Source: an uncultured Clostridia bacterium (GTDB taxonomy: Bacteria; Bacillota_A; Clostridia; Oscillospirales; Oscillospiraceae). From it: a DNA stretch of 5,141 bases. Of this stretch, positions 1 to 5,141 are shown in pieces. Positions within the stretch are counted from its first letter, which is position 1; each line of letters opens with the position of its first letter. The DNA is taken from the NCBI GenBank assembly GCA_946410505.1, contig CAMKAP010000158.1:1-5141 (forward strand), in the 5' to 3' direction. The position numbers and the translations under genes are program-made. The notes under the pieces were generated by a model, which saw nothing but the letters and a program-made list of their open reading frames with translations, had not been told where the DNA came from and did no database searches.

Positions 1-5
1 TGACG

Positions 6-1430
6 CTATTCCTTTCCGTTCCAGCAATAGGTACAGATTTTATCGCGGTCGATCCCTATGGCCTCCAGCAGGCCGTCGAGAGACTGGTAGCCCAGAGAGT
101 CGAAGCCCAGCTTTTCGCAGATCGCGTGCAGCAGGCACCGGCCGCGCTCGGTGGCGGCGTCGGCATACTCTTCCAGGTGCTTCTGCCCCTCCTCGCCCTC
201 AAGCTCGTCAACGGTGCGGCGGGCGATCAGGTCCATGTCGGAGTTGTTGCGGGAGAAATTCAGGTACTTGCAGGCATACATGATGGGCGGGCACGCAGAG
301 CGCATATGCACTTCCGCTGCGCCGGACTCGTAAAGAAAGTCAACCGTGCTCTGCAGTTGGGTGCCACGGACAATGGAATCGTCCACAAAGAGGAGTTTTT
401 TCCCCTCAATGAGCTCGGGCACGGGGATCTGCTTCATTTTCGCAACCTGATCGCGCATGGCCTGGTTGGATGGCATGAAAGAACGGGGCCAGGTGGGCGT
501 GTACTTGACAAAGGGGCGGGCAAAGGGCTTGCCGCTGCGGTTGGCGTAGCCGATGGCGTGGGGCACGCCGGAATCGGGTACCCCGGCCACGAAGTCCACC
601 TTTGGAAGATTGCCGCGCTGTGTCTCGTCACGGGCCATGATCTCCCCGTTGCGCATGCGCATGATCTCCACGTTCACGCCCTCATAGTTGGAGTTGGGGT
701 AACCGTAGTAGGTCCAGAGAAAGGCGCAGATCTTCATGTCCTTTCCGGCGGGCGAGAGGGTCTCATAGCCCTCGGCCGTGATGCGCAGGACCTCTGCCGG
801 GCCCAGCTCGTAGGCGTCCTGATAACCCAGCTTGTGATAGGCAAAGGATTCGAAGGCCACGCTGTAGCCGTCGGCGTCTTTTCCGACCAGCACGGGAAGC
901 CGCCCGTAGCGATCTCTGGCGGCAATGATCTCACCCTTGGAGGTCATGAGCAGAATGGTCATGGAGCCGTCAATGAGTTCCTGGGCGCGGCGGATGCCGG
1001 CGGCCAGATCGTCGGCTTCGTTGATGAGTGCCGCAACAAGCTCTGTCATGTTGACTCTGCCGGAGCTCATGGCCATGAACTGGTGGCCATGCTCGGAGAA
1101 ATAGGTATCCACCAGGGCTTCCGCGTTGTTGATCTGACCCACGGTGGTGATGGCGTAGAGCCCCAGGTGAGAGCGGACCAGCAGGGGCTGGGGATCTGCG
1201 TCACTGATGCAGCCGATGCCGATGTTGCCGGAAAAATCGTCCAGATCTTTCTCAAATTTGGTGCGGAAGGGCGTGTTGGCAATGGAATGGATCTGCCGTT
1301 TACAGCCGTTTTCGTCGCTCCAGAAGGCAAGACCTGCGTTGCGGGTGCCGAGATGGCTGTGGTAGTCCGTTCCGAAGAACACGTCCATTACCACATCGCG
1401 GTGCGATACCGCGCCGAAGAAACCGCCCAT
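6..1430 (-). CDS. purF: amidophosphoribosyltransferase-family protein with a degenerate glutaminase domain
   Basis: A 474-residue PurF homologue; PurF makes 5-phosphoribosylamine from PRPP, the first step of IMP synthesis. The C-terminal half is intact: the PRPP loop KKLLFVDDSIVRGT at 344-357, AGVPDSGVPHAIGYA at 282-296, and LGYQSLDGLLEAIG at 446-459. The four cysteines that hold the structural [4Fe-4S] cluster in Bacillus-type PurF are kept (Cys235, Cys387, Cys466, Cys469). The N-terminal class II amidotransferase domain has the right fold pattern (FFGTDYHSHLGTRNAGLAF matches FFGLYALQHRGQESAGIA). However, it begins MGGFFG instead of MCG-x-x-G, so the Cys nucleophile is absent. The Arg of GHxRYxT, the HNG motif and the TSDSE motif are replaced by GIGCISDA, TTVGQI and SSGRVNMTE. 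It may therefore use free ammonia or a partner glutaminase, or be a regulatory paralogue. No Shine-Dalgarno is visible; translation is coupled through TAATG. AAAGGA near the stop may serve a further gene beyond the left edge. Confidence 0.88.
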   Translation of the reverse strand: MGGFFGAVSHRDVVMDVFFGTDYHSHLGTRNAGLAFWSDENGCKRQIHSIANTPFRTKFEKDLDDFSGNIGIGCISDADPQPLLVRSHLGLYAITTVGQINNAEALVDTYFSEHGHQFMAMSSGRVNMTELVAALINEADDLAAGIRRAQELIDGSMTILLMTSKGEIIAARDRYGRLPVLVGKDADGYSVAFESFAYHKLGYQDAYELGPAEVLRITAEGYETLSPAGKDMKICAFLWTYYGYPNSNYEGVNVEIMRMRNGEIMARDETQRGNLPKVDFVAGVPDSGVPHAIGYANRSGKPFARPFVKYTPTWPRSFMPSNQAMRDQVAKMKQIPVPELIEGKKLLFVDDSIVRGTQLQSTVDFLYESGAAEVHMRSACPPIMYACKYLNFSRNNSDMDLIARRTVDELEGEEGQKHLEEYADAATERGRCLLHAICEKLGFDSLGYQSLDGLLEAIGIDRDKICTYCWNGKE

Positions 1431-2116
1431 TATGCGAAGAAGAGCTCGGACAGGGTCATCGGATCGATGTACTTGCCGTCCTTGTAAACGCGCATGTTGC
1501 CGGAGGCGATCTCATCGATGAGCATGACCTTGCCGTCGGCGTCATAGCCGTATTCAAACTTGATGTCGTAGAGCACCAGGCCGCGGGCCTTCATCTCATC
1601 GGCCACGATCTGGGTGATTTTCTGGGTCATGTCCTTGATCTCGTCGTACTGTTCGGCGGTCATCACGCCAAGCACGATCAAACCGTCCTTGGTGACCAGA
1701 GGATCGCCCTTGGCGTCGTTTTTGAAGGTCATCTCCACATAGGCGGGAAGATCCGCGCCCTCCTCAATGTAGTCGCTGTAGCGGCGCAGGAAGGAGCCGA
1801 CGGCCTTGTGGCGGCAAATGACTTCCAGGCCCTTGCCGAAGACCTTGGCGGGGAGCACTTCCATGGTGGTCTCCTTCAGATCGGCGGAGACATAGTGAGT
1901 GCGGATGCCGGCGGCATTGATCTTCTCAAAGAAATAGATGGACATGCGCAGGTTCACGTCGCCCACGCCGTCAATGGTCAGGCCAACGGAGTTCTCGCCG
2001 GGATCAAAAACGCCGTCCTTGCCAGTGCAGTCGTCCTTGAACTTGAGCAGGTAGTTGCCGTTGTCGAGGGCGTAAACGTTCTTGGTTTTTCCGGTGTAAA
2101 CGAGATTCTTTTCCAT
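1430..2116 (-). CDS. purC: phosphoribosylaminoimidazole-succinocarboxamide synthase (SAICAR synthetase)
   Basis: A 228-residue SAICAR synthetase joining CAIR and L-aspartate with ATP. It is close to the usual bacterial length (about 235-240). The glycine-rich ATP element is YTGKTKNVY (7-15), followed by FKDD (26-29). [13 protein letters not shown] (96-108) corresponds to the first family signature, where most enzymes have P-L-E and A/T-G-S, so the Pro and one Ala/Thr position differ. LYDIKFEYG (182-190) is the second signature with the acidic/metal region, and [12 protein letters not shown] (200-211) replaces the common IDEISPD-type motif. These variants are, from memory, normal for clostridial PurC and do not suggest loss of function. 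The ribosome binding site AAGGAG lies 8 bases before the ATG. The stop overlaps the purF start (TAATG). It acts directly after PurE, matching gene order. Confidence 0.96.
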   Translation of the reverse strand: MEKNLVYTGKTKNVYALDNGNYLLKFKDDCTGKDGVFDPGENSVGLTIDGVGDVNLRMSIYFFEKINAAGIRTHYVSADLKETTMEVLPAKVFGKGLEVICRHKAVGSFLRRYSDYIEEGADLPAYVEMTFKNDAKGDPLVTKDGLIVLGVMTAEQYDEIKDMTQKITQIVADEMKARGLVLYDIKFEYGYDADGKVMLIDEIASGNMRVYKDGKYIDPMTLSELFFA

Positions 2117-2163
2117 GGTAGTTGCTCCTTTATAATAGATTTTTGAAAACGATGGGAAGAATA

Positions 2164-2652
2164 TTACAGACGCTCGGCGATCCCGGCGTCCTTGGCGAGG
2201 ACAGCCTCGGTATCGGCGGCGCGCTTTGCTGAGAGACGGGAGGCAAGCTCCTCATCCTCCACAGCGAGGATCTGGGCGGCCAGCAGTGCGGCGTTGGCAC
2301 CGCCGTTGATGCCGACGGTGGCCACGGGGATACCGGAGGGCATCTGCACGGTGGAAAGAAGGGCATCCAGACCCTCCAGCGCCGGACCCTTGCAGGGAAT
2401 CCCGATCACGGGCAGCGTAGTATTTGCTGCGACGGCGCCTGCCAGGTGCGCGGCCATACCGGCGGCACAGATCAGAACGCCGAAGCCCTCTTCCCGGGCG
2501 TTCGCGGCAAAATCGTGGGCCTGTACCGGCGTGCGGTGGGCGGAGTAGACATGCACCTCAAAGGGTACATCAAGCTCCTTCAGAATGTTGGTGGCTTTCT
2601 GGATTACGGGCAGGTCGCTGTCACTGCCCATGATGATTCCGACTTTTTTCAC
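2164..2652 (-). CDS. purE: 5-(carboxyamino)imidazole ribonucleotide mutase / AIR carboxylase catalytic subunit
   Basis: A 162-residue PurE, which moves the carboxylate of N5-CAIR to C4 to give CAIR in IMP synthesis (or carboxylates AIR directly in some lineages). The family hallmarks are visible: MGSDSD at residues 8-13 (phosphate-binding loop), SAHRTP at 37-42 with the catalytic His39 (E. coli His45), [10 protein letters not shown] at 63-72 where class I enzymes commonly have GGAAHLPG, and [14 protein letters not shown] at 100-113, then [19 protein letters not shown] and AAHL place it nearer class I (bacterial type) than the Treponema-like class II. The start is GTG at 2652, with GGAGG 7 bases upstream; the longer ATG frame at 2721 runs back through the riboswitch terminator and is not used. 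No purK follows: purC is next after 47 bp. A PurK may lie elsewhere, or the enzyme may work on AIR and CO2; the sequence does not decide. Confidence 0.95.
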   Translation of the reverse strand: MKKVGIIMGSDSDLPVIQKATNILKELDVPFEVHVYSAHRTPVQAHDFAANAREEGFGVLICAAGMAAHLAGAVAANTTLPVIGIPCKGPALEGLDALLSTVQMPSGIPVATVGINGGANAALLAAQILAVEDEELASRLSAKRAADTEAVLAKDAGIAERL

Positions 2653-2664
2653 GCTTTTTCCTCC

Positions 2665-2710
2665 AAAAATGAAACTGGGCGCACCAAGACAAAGGTCTTT
2701 GTGCGCCCAG
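2665..2710 (-). terminator. riboswitch-controlled intrinsic terminator (expression platform)
   Basis: CTGGGCGCAC (2710-2701) pairs perfectly with GTGCGCCCAG (2684-2675). After one mismatch, AAGAC pairs with GTCTT around a CTTT loop, followed by TTTCATTTTT (2674-2665). The 5' arm uses the same CUGGGC bases that form the 3' side of aptamer P3 and one pseudoknot base (C2710), so aptamer folding and the terminator exclude each other. Ligand binding is thus expected to allow read-through into purE. The U-tract is interrupted by CA, so some leakage is likely. Confidence 0.88.
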
Positions 2711-2777
2711 ACGGTCGGCAATTTTCAGCATCCCCGTTCCTCCGTGGTGCTCCACGAATATCCGTCAGTTGCGGGGA
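2705..2777 (-). ncRNA. ZTP/ZMP riboswitch aptamer (pfl motif) upstream of purE
   Basis: The transcribed strand folds into the pfl/ZTP architecture. P1 is UCCCCG (2777-2772) with CGGGGA (2736-2731). The J1/2 loop CAACUGACGG follows, with GAGGAACG on the other side, close to the family's conserved GACUGGCG and GGGGAGCG. P2 is CGUGG / CCACG with an AGCA loop (2756-2743). P3 is GCC / GGC (2719-2717 with 2707-2705), enclosing ACCGUCUGGGC, one base from the family hallmark CCGCCUGGGC. The diagnostic pseudoknot forms between GACGG (2766-2762) and CCGUC (2714-2710): the change from G-C to A-U is compensated on both sides, which is covariation in favour of the fold. The family senses ZMP (AICAR) and ZTP, which accumulate when 10-formyl-tetrahydrofolate limits purine synthesis, and is usually an ON switch. 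The downstream purECF genes fit the known regulon. This identification is by eye, without a covariance-model search. Confidence 0.88.
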
Positions 2778-2795
2778 AGCTCTCAGGATGCCGGG

Positions 2796-2825
2796 ATTTT
2801 AACACAGGGGCGCGCTGTGCGTCAA
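2796..2825 (-). promoter_or_regulatory. promoter of the purE riboswitch operon
   Basis: The minus strand has TTGACG (2825-2820, 5 of 6 to the -35 consensus), an 18-base spacer, then TAAAAT (2801-2796, 5 of 6 to the -10 consensus) preceded by TG-T, which is an extended -10. Transcription would start about 7 bases later, near A2789, just ahead of the riboswitch P1 stem. That placement independently supports the call. The spacer carries a 5-bp dyad, CACAG-7-CTGTG (2819-2803), which could bind a regulator. Confidence 0.75.
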
Positions 2826-2827
2826 TT

Positions 2828-2870
2828 CACAATCAGCCCAAAATTTCGGGCTTTCTGTCACTTGATTGTG
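2828..2870 (-). other. hairpin at the guaB 3' end (possible weak terminator or mRNA 3' stabiliser)
   Basis: On the transcribed strand CACAATC (last codons of guaB) can pair with GATTGTG, and directly inside it AGCCC pairs with GGGCT around a GAAATTTT loop. An 11-base bulge on the 5' side contains the stop codon. The 3' side pairs over 12 contiguous bases. No U-tract follows, so termination efficiency is doubtful; the next bases run into the -35 box of the downstream promoter. Confidence 0.4.
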
Positions 2871-4363
2871 GGCGAAGTGTCCTTTTGAATGACGTCGTGG
2901 GCGCCGCCCTCCACGATAGAGGTGGGAGACACGAGGGTCAGAACCGCTTTCTCCTGCAGCTCGGGGATCGACATGGCGCCGCAGTTGCACATGGCGTGGC
3001 GCACCTTGCTGAGCGTCAGGGCCACATTGTCCTTCAGGGACCCGGCGTAAGGCACATAGGAGTCTACGCCCTCTTCAAAGCTGAGCTTCTTGTCGCCGCC
3101 CATGTCGTAGCGCTGCCAGTTGCGGGCGCGGGCAGAGCCCTCACCCCAGTACTCCTTGTAATAGGTGCCGCCGATATTGACTTTGTTGGTGGGGCTCTCG
3201 TCAAAACGGGCAAAATAGCGGCCCAGCATCACAAAGTCCGCGCCCATGGCCAGGGCCAGCGTGATGTGGTGGTCATAGACGATGCCGCCGTCGGAGCAGA
3301 CAGGGATGTAGATGCCGGTCTCCTCATAGTAGCGGTCACGCTCGGCGCATACGTCGATGACAGCGGTGGCCTGGCCGCGGCCGATGCCCTTGGTCTCGCG
3401 GGTGATGCAGATGGAGCCGCCGCCGATGCCGACCTTCACAAAGTCCGCACCGCACTCAGCCAGGAAGCGGAAGCCCGCCGCATCCACCACATTGCCGGCA
3501 CCCACCTTGACACTCTCGCCGTATTTTTCACGGATCCAGGCCAGAGTGAAGCGCTGCCAGTCGGTGTGACCCTCGGAGGAGTCGATGCACAGCACGTCCG
3601 CACCGGCTTCCAGCAGGGCGGGAACACGCTTTTCATAGTCGCGGGTGTTGATGCCGGCGCCGACCACATAGCGCTTGTGGGCGTCCAGCAGCTCATTGGG
3701 ATTGGCTTTGTGGCTCTCGTAGTCCTTGCGGAAGACAAAGTAGCAGAGTCTGCCCGCGTCGTCGATGATGGGAAGAGAGTTGAGCTTGTGCTCCCAGATG
3801 ATGTCGTTGGCCTCCTTGAGCGTGGTGCCCTCCTTGGCCCAGATCAGCTTTTCGAAGGGAGTCATGAATTCGGATACCTTTGTATCGAGCTCCATACGGG
3901 AGACGCGGTAGTCGCGGCTGGTGACGACGCCCACCAGCTTGCCGTCGGCCGTGCCGTCCTCGGTGACGGCGATGGTGGAGTGCCCGGTCTCCTCTTTGAG
4001 ACGCAGCACGTCGCGCAGGGTCTGCTCGGGGCTGATGTTAGAGTCGGAGCGGACAAAGCCCGCCTTGTAGCTCTTTGCGCGCTTGACCATGGCGGCTTCA
4101 TTCTCGATGGACTGAGAGCCGTAAATGAAGCTGACGCCGCCCTCCTTGGCCAGCGCCACGGCGAGCCGGTCGCCGGAAACGGACTGCATGATCGCGGAGA
4201 TCATGGGGATATTCATGGTGATGGCGGGCTCTTCGCCCTTGCGGTATTTGACGAGCGGGGTCTTAAGGGACACCTTCTCGGAGCGGCAGGTGATGGGGGT
4301 GTAGCCGGGAATGAGAAGGTACTCATTAAAGGTATGGCAGGGTTCGTTGATGATCTTGGCCAT
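2858..4363 (-). CDS. guaB: inosine-5'-monophosphate dehydrogenase, Tritrichomonas foetus-like subtype
   Basis: A 501-residue IMP dehydrogenase that oxidises IMP to XMP with NAD+, the committed step to GMP. The barrel begins around residue 10; two CBS domains lie roughly at residues 100-220 and interrupt it. The catalytic loop is [11 protein letters not shown], with the nucleophilic cysteine at 319. The NAD-site Asp261 (CIDSSEG), the IMP-phosphate loop with Asp358 (CSDGG), and the mobile flap [17 protein letters not shown] with Arg418-Tyr419 are all present. Common bacterial GuaB has GIGPGSICTTR and a KxYRGMGS flap, so this is a distinct subtype. My memory of the T. foetus enzyme matches nearly throughout, including [15 protein letters not shown] at the N-terminus, [14 protein letters not shown] after the active site, and [11 protein letters not shown] near the end. 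The gene follows pyrI after 64 bp with no clear promoter, so co-transcription with pyrBI is likely but unproven. The start at 4363 is chosen from ribosome-binding-site spacing. The function is certain; the subtype call rests on recalled sequence. Confidence 0.96.
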   Translation of the reverse strand: MAKIINEPCHTFNEYLLIPGYTPITCRSEKVSLKTPLVKYRKGEEPAITMNIPMISAIMQSVSGDRLAVALAKEGGVSFIYGSQSIENEAAMVKRAKSYKAGFVRSDSNISPEQTLRDVLRLKEETGHSTIAVTEDGTADGKLVGVVTSRDYRVSRMELDTKVSEFMTPFEKLIWAKEGTTLKEANDIIWEHKLNSLPIIDDAGRLCYFVFRKDYESHKANPNELLDAHKRYVVGAGINTRDYEKRVPALLEAGADVLCIDSSEGHTDWQRFTLAWIREKYGESVKVGAGNVVDAAGFRFLAECGADFVKVGIGGGSICITRETKGIGRGQATAVIDVCAERDRYYEETGIYIPVCSDGGIVYDHHITLALAMGADFVMLGRYFARFDESPTNKVNIGGTYYKEYWGEGSARARNWQRYDMGGDKKLSFEEGVDSYVPYAGSLKDNVALTLSKVRHAMCNCGAMSIPELQEKAVLTLVSPTSIVEGGAHDVIQKDTSPTIK

Positions 4364-4370
4364 GATCATT

Positions 4371-4377
4371 CTCCTTT
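4371..4377 (-). promoter_or_regulatory. guaB ribosome binding site that decides the start
   Basis: The minus strand reads AAAGGAG, then AATGATC, then ATG. The in-frame ATG at 4369 is only one base after GGAG and too close for initiation, while the ATG at 4363 is 7 bases away, which is ideal. The protein therefore starts [10 protein letters not shown], which is also how the related Tritrichomonas-type enzymes start (MAKYYNEPCH, from memory). Confidence 0.85.
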
Positions 4378-4385
4378 CTTGATAT

Positions 4386-4422
4386 CCTTCCCTCAGAAGG
4401 GAAGGCGACCGCAGGGCGGCGG
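4386..4422. repeat. REP-like palindromic element in the pyrI-guaB gap
   Basis: On the plus strand an 8-bp perfect palindrome, CCTTCCCT / AGGGAAGG with a CAGA loop (4386-4405), is followed by a second small dyad, CCGC / GCGG (4409-4422). On the minus (transcribed) strand neither hairpin is followed by a U-run, so it does not look like a terminator for pyrI. From memory, palindromes built as a pyrimidine-rich/purine-rich stem plus a GC-rich tail are frequent between genes of gut Oscillospiraceae and their relatives. I could not compare copies because only one is present here. It could instead be an mRNA-stabilising or processing hairpin between pyrI and guaB. Confidence 0.45.
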
Positions 4423-4427
4423 ATTTT

Positions 4428-4840
4428 TCAGTTTGCTTTTGTCTCGCAGTAGAGGCAGCGATAGACTTTGTTCTTGCGATCTGTCAGCTTGAATACGTGC
4501 TTGAGTTCCTGCTCGCAGGAGCTGATGCAGCGGGGATTTTTACAGAAGATAACGTTTGTGAGCAGTTCCGGCATTTCGATGCGCCGTTTCTCCGCAAGCT
4601 TTCCGCCTCGGATAAAATTGACGCTGACGCCGGGGTCCACGTAGCCGATCACGTCCAGATTCACGGGAATGTCGGCGTCGATCTTTATGATGTCCTTTTT
4701 CCCCATTTTTTTGCTGTGGACGTTTTTGATAATCGCCACCGAGCAGTCGAGCTTTTCCAGCCCAAGAAGCTCGTAGAGGCGCATGCCGCAGCCGGCGGTG
4801 ATGTGGTCGATCACGATGCCGTTCTGGATGGCGTCGATAT

Positions 4841-4844
<4 letters not shown>
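4428..4844 (-). CDS. pyrI: aspartate carbamoyltransferase regulatory chain
   Basis: A 138-residue regulatory subunit, shorter than the 153-residue E. coli PyrI mainly at the N-terminus, as is usual in clostridia. It binds ATP/CTP and modulates the PyrB catalytic trimers in the dodecameric enzyme. The allosteric domain begins with GIVIDHI (Asp13-His14, equal to E. coli D19-H20 at the nucleotide site), followed by KKDIIKI (Lys54, about E. coli K60). Lys86 sits near the position of E. coli K94. The C-terminal zinc domain has all four ligands: Cys101 and Cys106 (CKNPRC) and Cys130 and Cys133 (CLYC). The start is GTG at 4844, with GGAGG 10 bases upstream inside the end of pyrB; no better start is present. 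Nucleotide feedback is therefore expected to be intact. Subtype-specific response (inhibition or activation) cannot be read from the sequence. Confidence 0.96.

Positions 4845-5141
<297 letters not shown>

Noticed and set aside
6..1430. purF as a pseudogene
   Set aside because: Full length, no frameshift, and PRPP and cluster residues are kept; the losses are confined to the glutaminase site, which suggests specialisation instead of decay.
126..1487. Long plus-strand open frame (453 codons) antisense to purF
   Set aside because: The minus strand carries a clear PurF with known motifs; the opposite frame is low-complexity Gly/Val/His/Ala-rich, as expected of a mirror frame.
2653..2721. N-terminal extension of PurE from an ATG at 2721
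   Set aside because: The extra 23 codons lie in the riboswitch P3 and terminator stem; the GTG at 2652 has a GGAGG at ideal spacing and gives the normal family N-terminus.
4364..4369. guaB start at the first ATG (4369)
   Set aside because: It sits one base from the ribosome binding site; the ATG two codons later has 7-base spacing and matches the family N-terminus.
4409..4428. Plus-strand terminator: CCGC/GCGG stem followed by ATTTTT
   Set aside because: The stem is only 4 bp and there is no plus-strand gene for it to serve.
2585..4492. Long plus-strand open frame (635 codons) antisense to guaB
   Set aside because: It is a shadow of the GC-biased guaB codons; it has no recognisable domain, no ribosome binding site, and runs across the riboswitch and the purE 5' end.

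Overview
The window reads as a housekeeping nucleotide-synthesis region of a GC-rich anaerobic Firmicute, most likely a gut-type Clostridia/Oscillospiraceae member. Grounds for this are the clostridial-style PurC, PurE and PyrI sequences, strong GGAGG-type ribosome binding sites, and a short palindromic intergenic element of the kind common in that group. The lineage is inferred from sequence character and no database was searched. Every gene I can support lies on the minus strand, so the transcriptional order runs from the right edge to the left edge.

Right half (5141 to 2858): the 3' part of pyrB (aspartate carbamoyltransferase catalytic chain, cut by the window edge) overlaps by 4 bp the GTG start of pyrI (regulatory chain with an intact four-cysteine zinc site). 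A 64-bp gap holds a REP-like palindrome and the ribosome binding site of guaB, an IMP dehydrogenase of an unusual subtype. As I recall the sequence, it matches the Tritrichomonas foetus enzyme very closely, with catalytic Cys319 and flap Arg418/Tyr419 at the same residue numbers.

Middle (2857 to 2653): this 205-bp intergenic stretch is fully structured. It holds a hairpin at the guaB 3' end, a promoter (TTGACG, 18 bp, extended -10 TGTTAAAAT), a ZTP/ZMP riboswitch aptamer (pfl motif) with P1, P2, P3 and a 5-bp pseudoknot, and an intrinsic terminator whose 5' arm shares bases with the aptamer's P3 and pseudoknot. This is the expression platform expected for a ligand-ON switch.

Left half (2652 to 6): purE, purC and purF follow as one operon controlled by that riboswitch. 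purC and purF overlap at TAATG. The PurF keeps its PRPP site and all four iron-sulfur cysteines, but its glutaminase domain has lost the N-terminal catalytic Cys and the other glutamine-site residues.

Together the genes serve committed steps of nucleotide synthesis: first step of UMP synthesis (pyrBI), IMP to XMP toward GMP (guaB), and the PRPP amination, AIR carboxylation and SAICAR steps of IMP synthesis (purF, purE, purC). The riboswitch ties the pur operon to ZMP/ZTP, the signal of stalled purine synthesis when 10-formyl-tetrahydrofolate is short. The most interesting items are the riboswitch, the glutaminase-dead PurF and the Tritrichomonas-like IMP dehydrogenase. I see no mobile element, CRISPR array, tRNA or rRNA.
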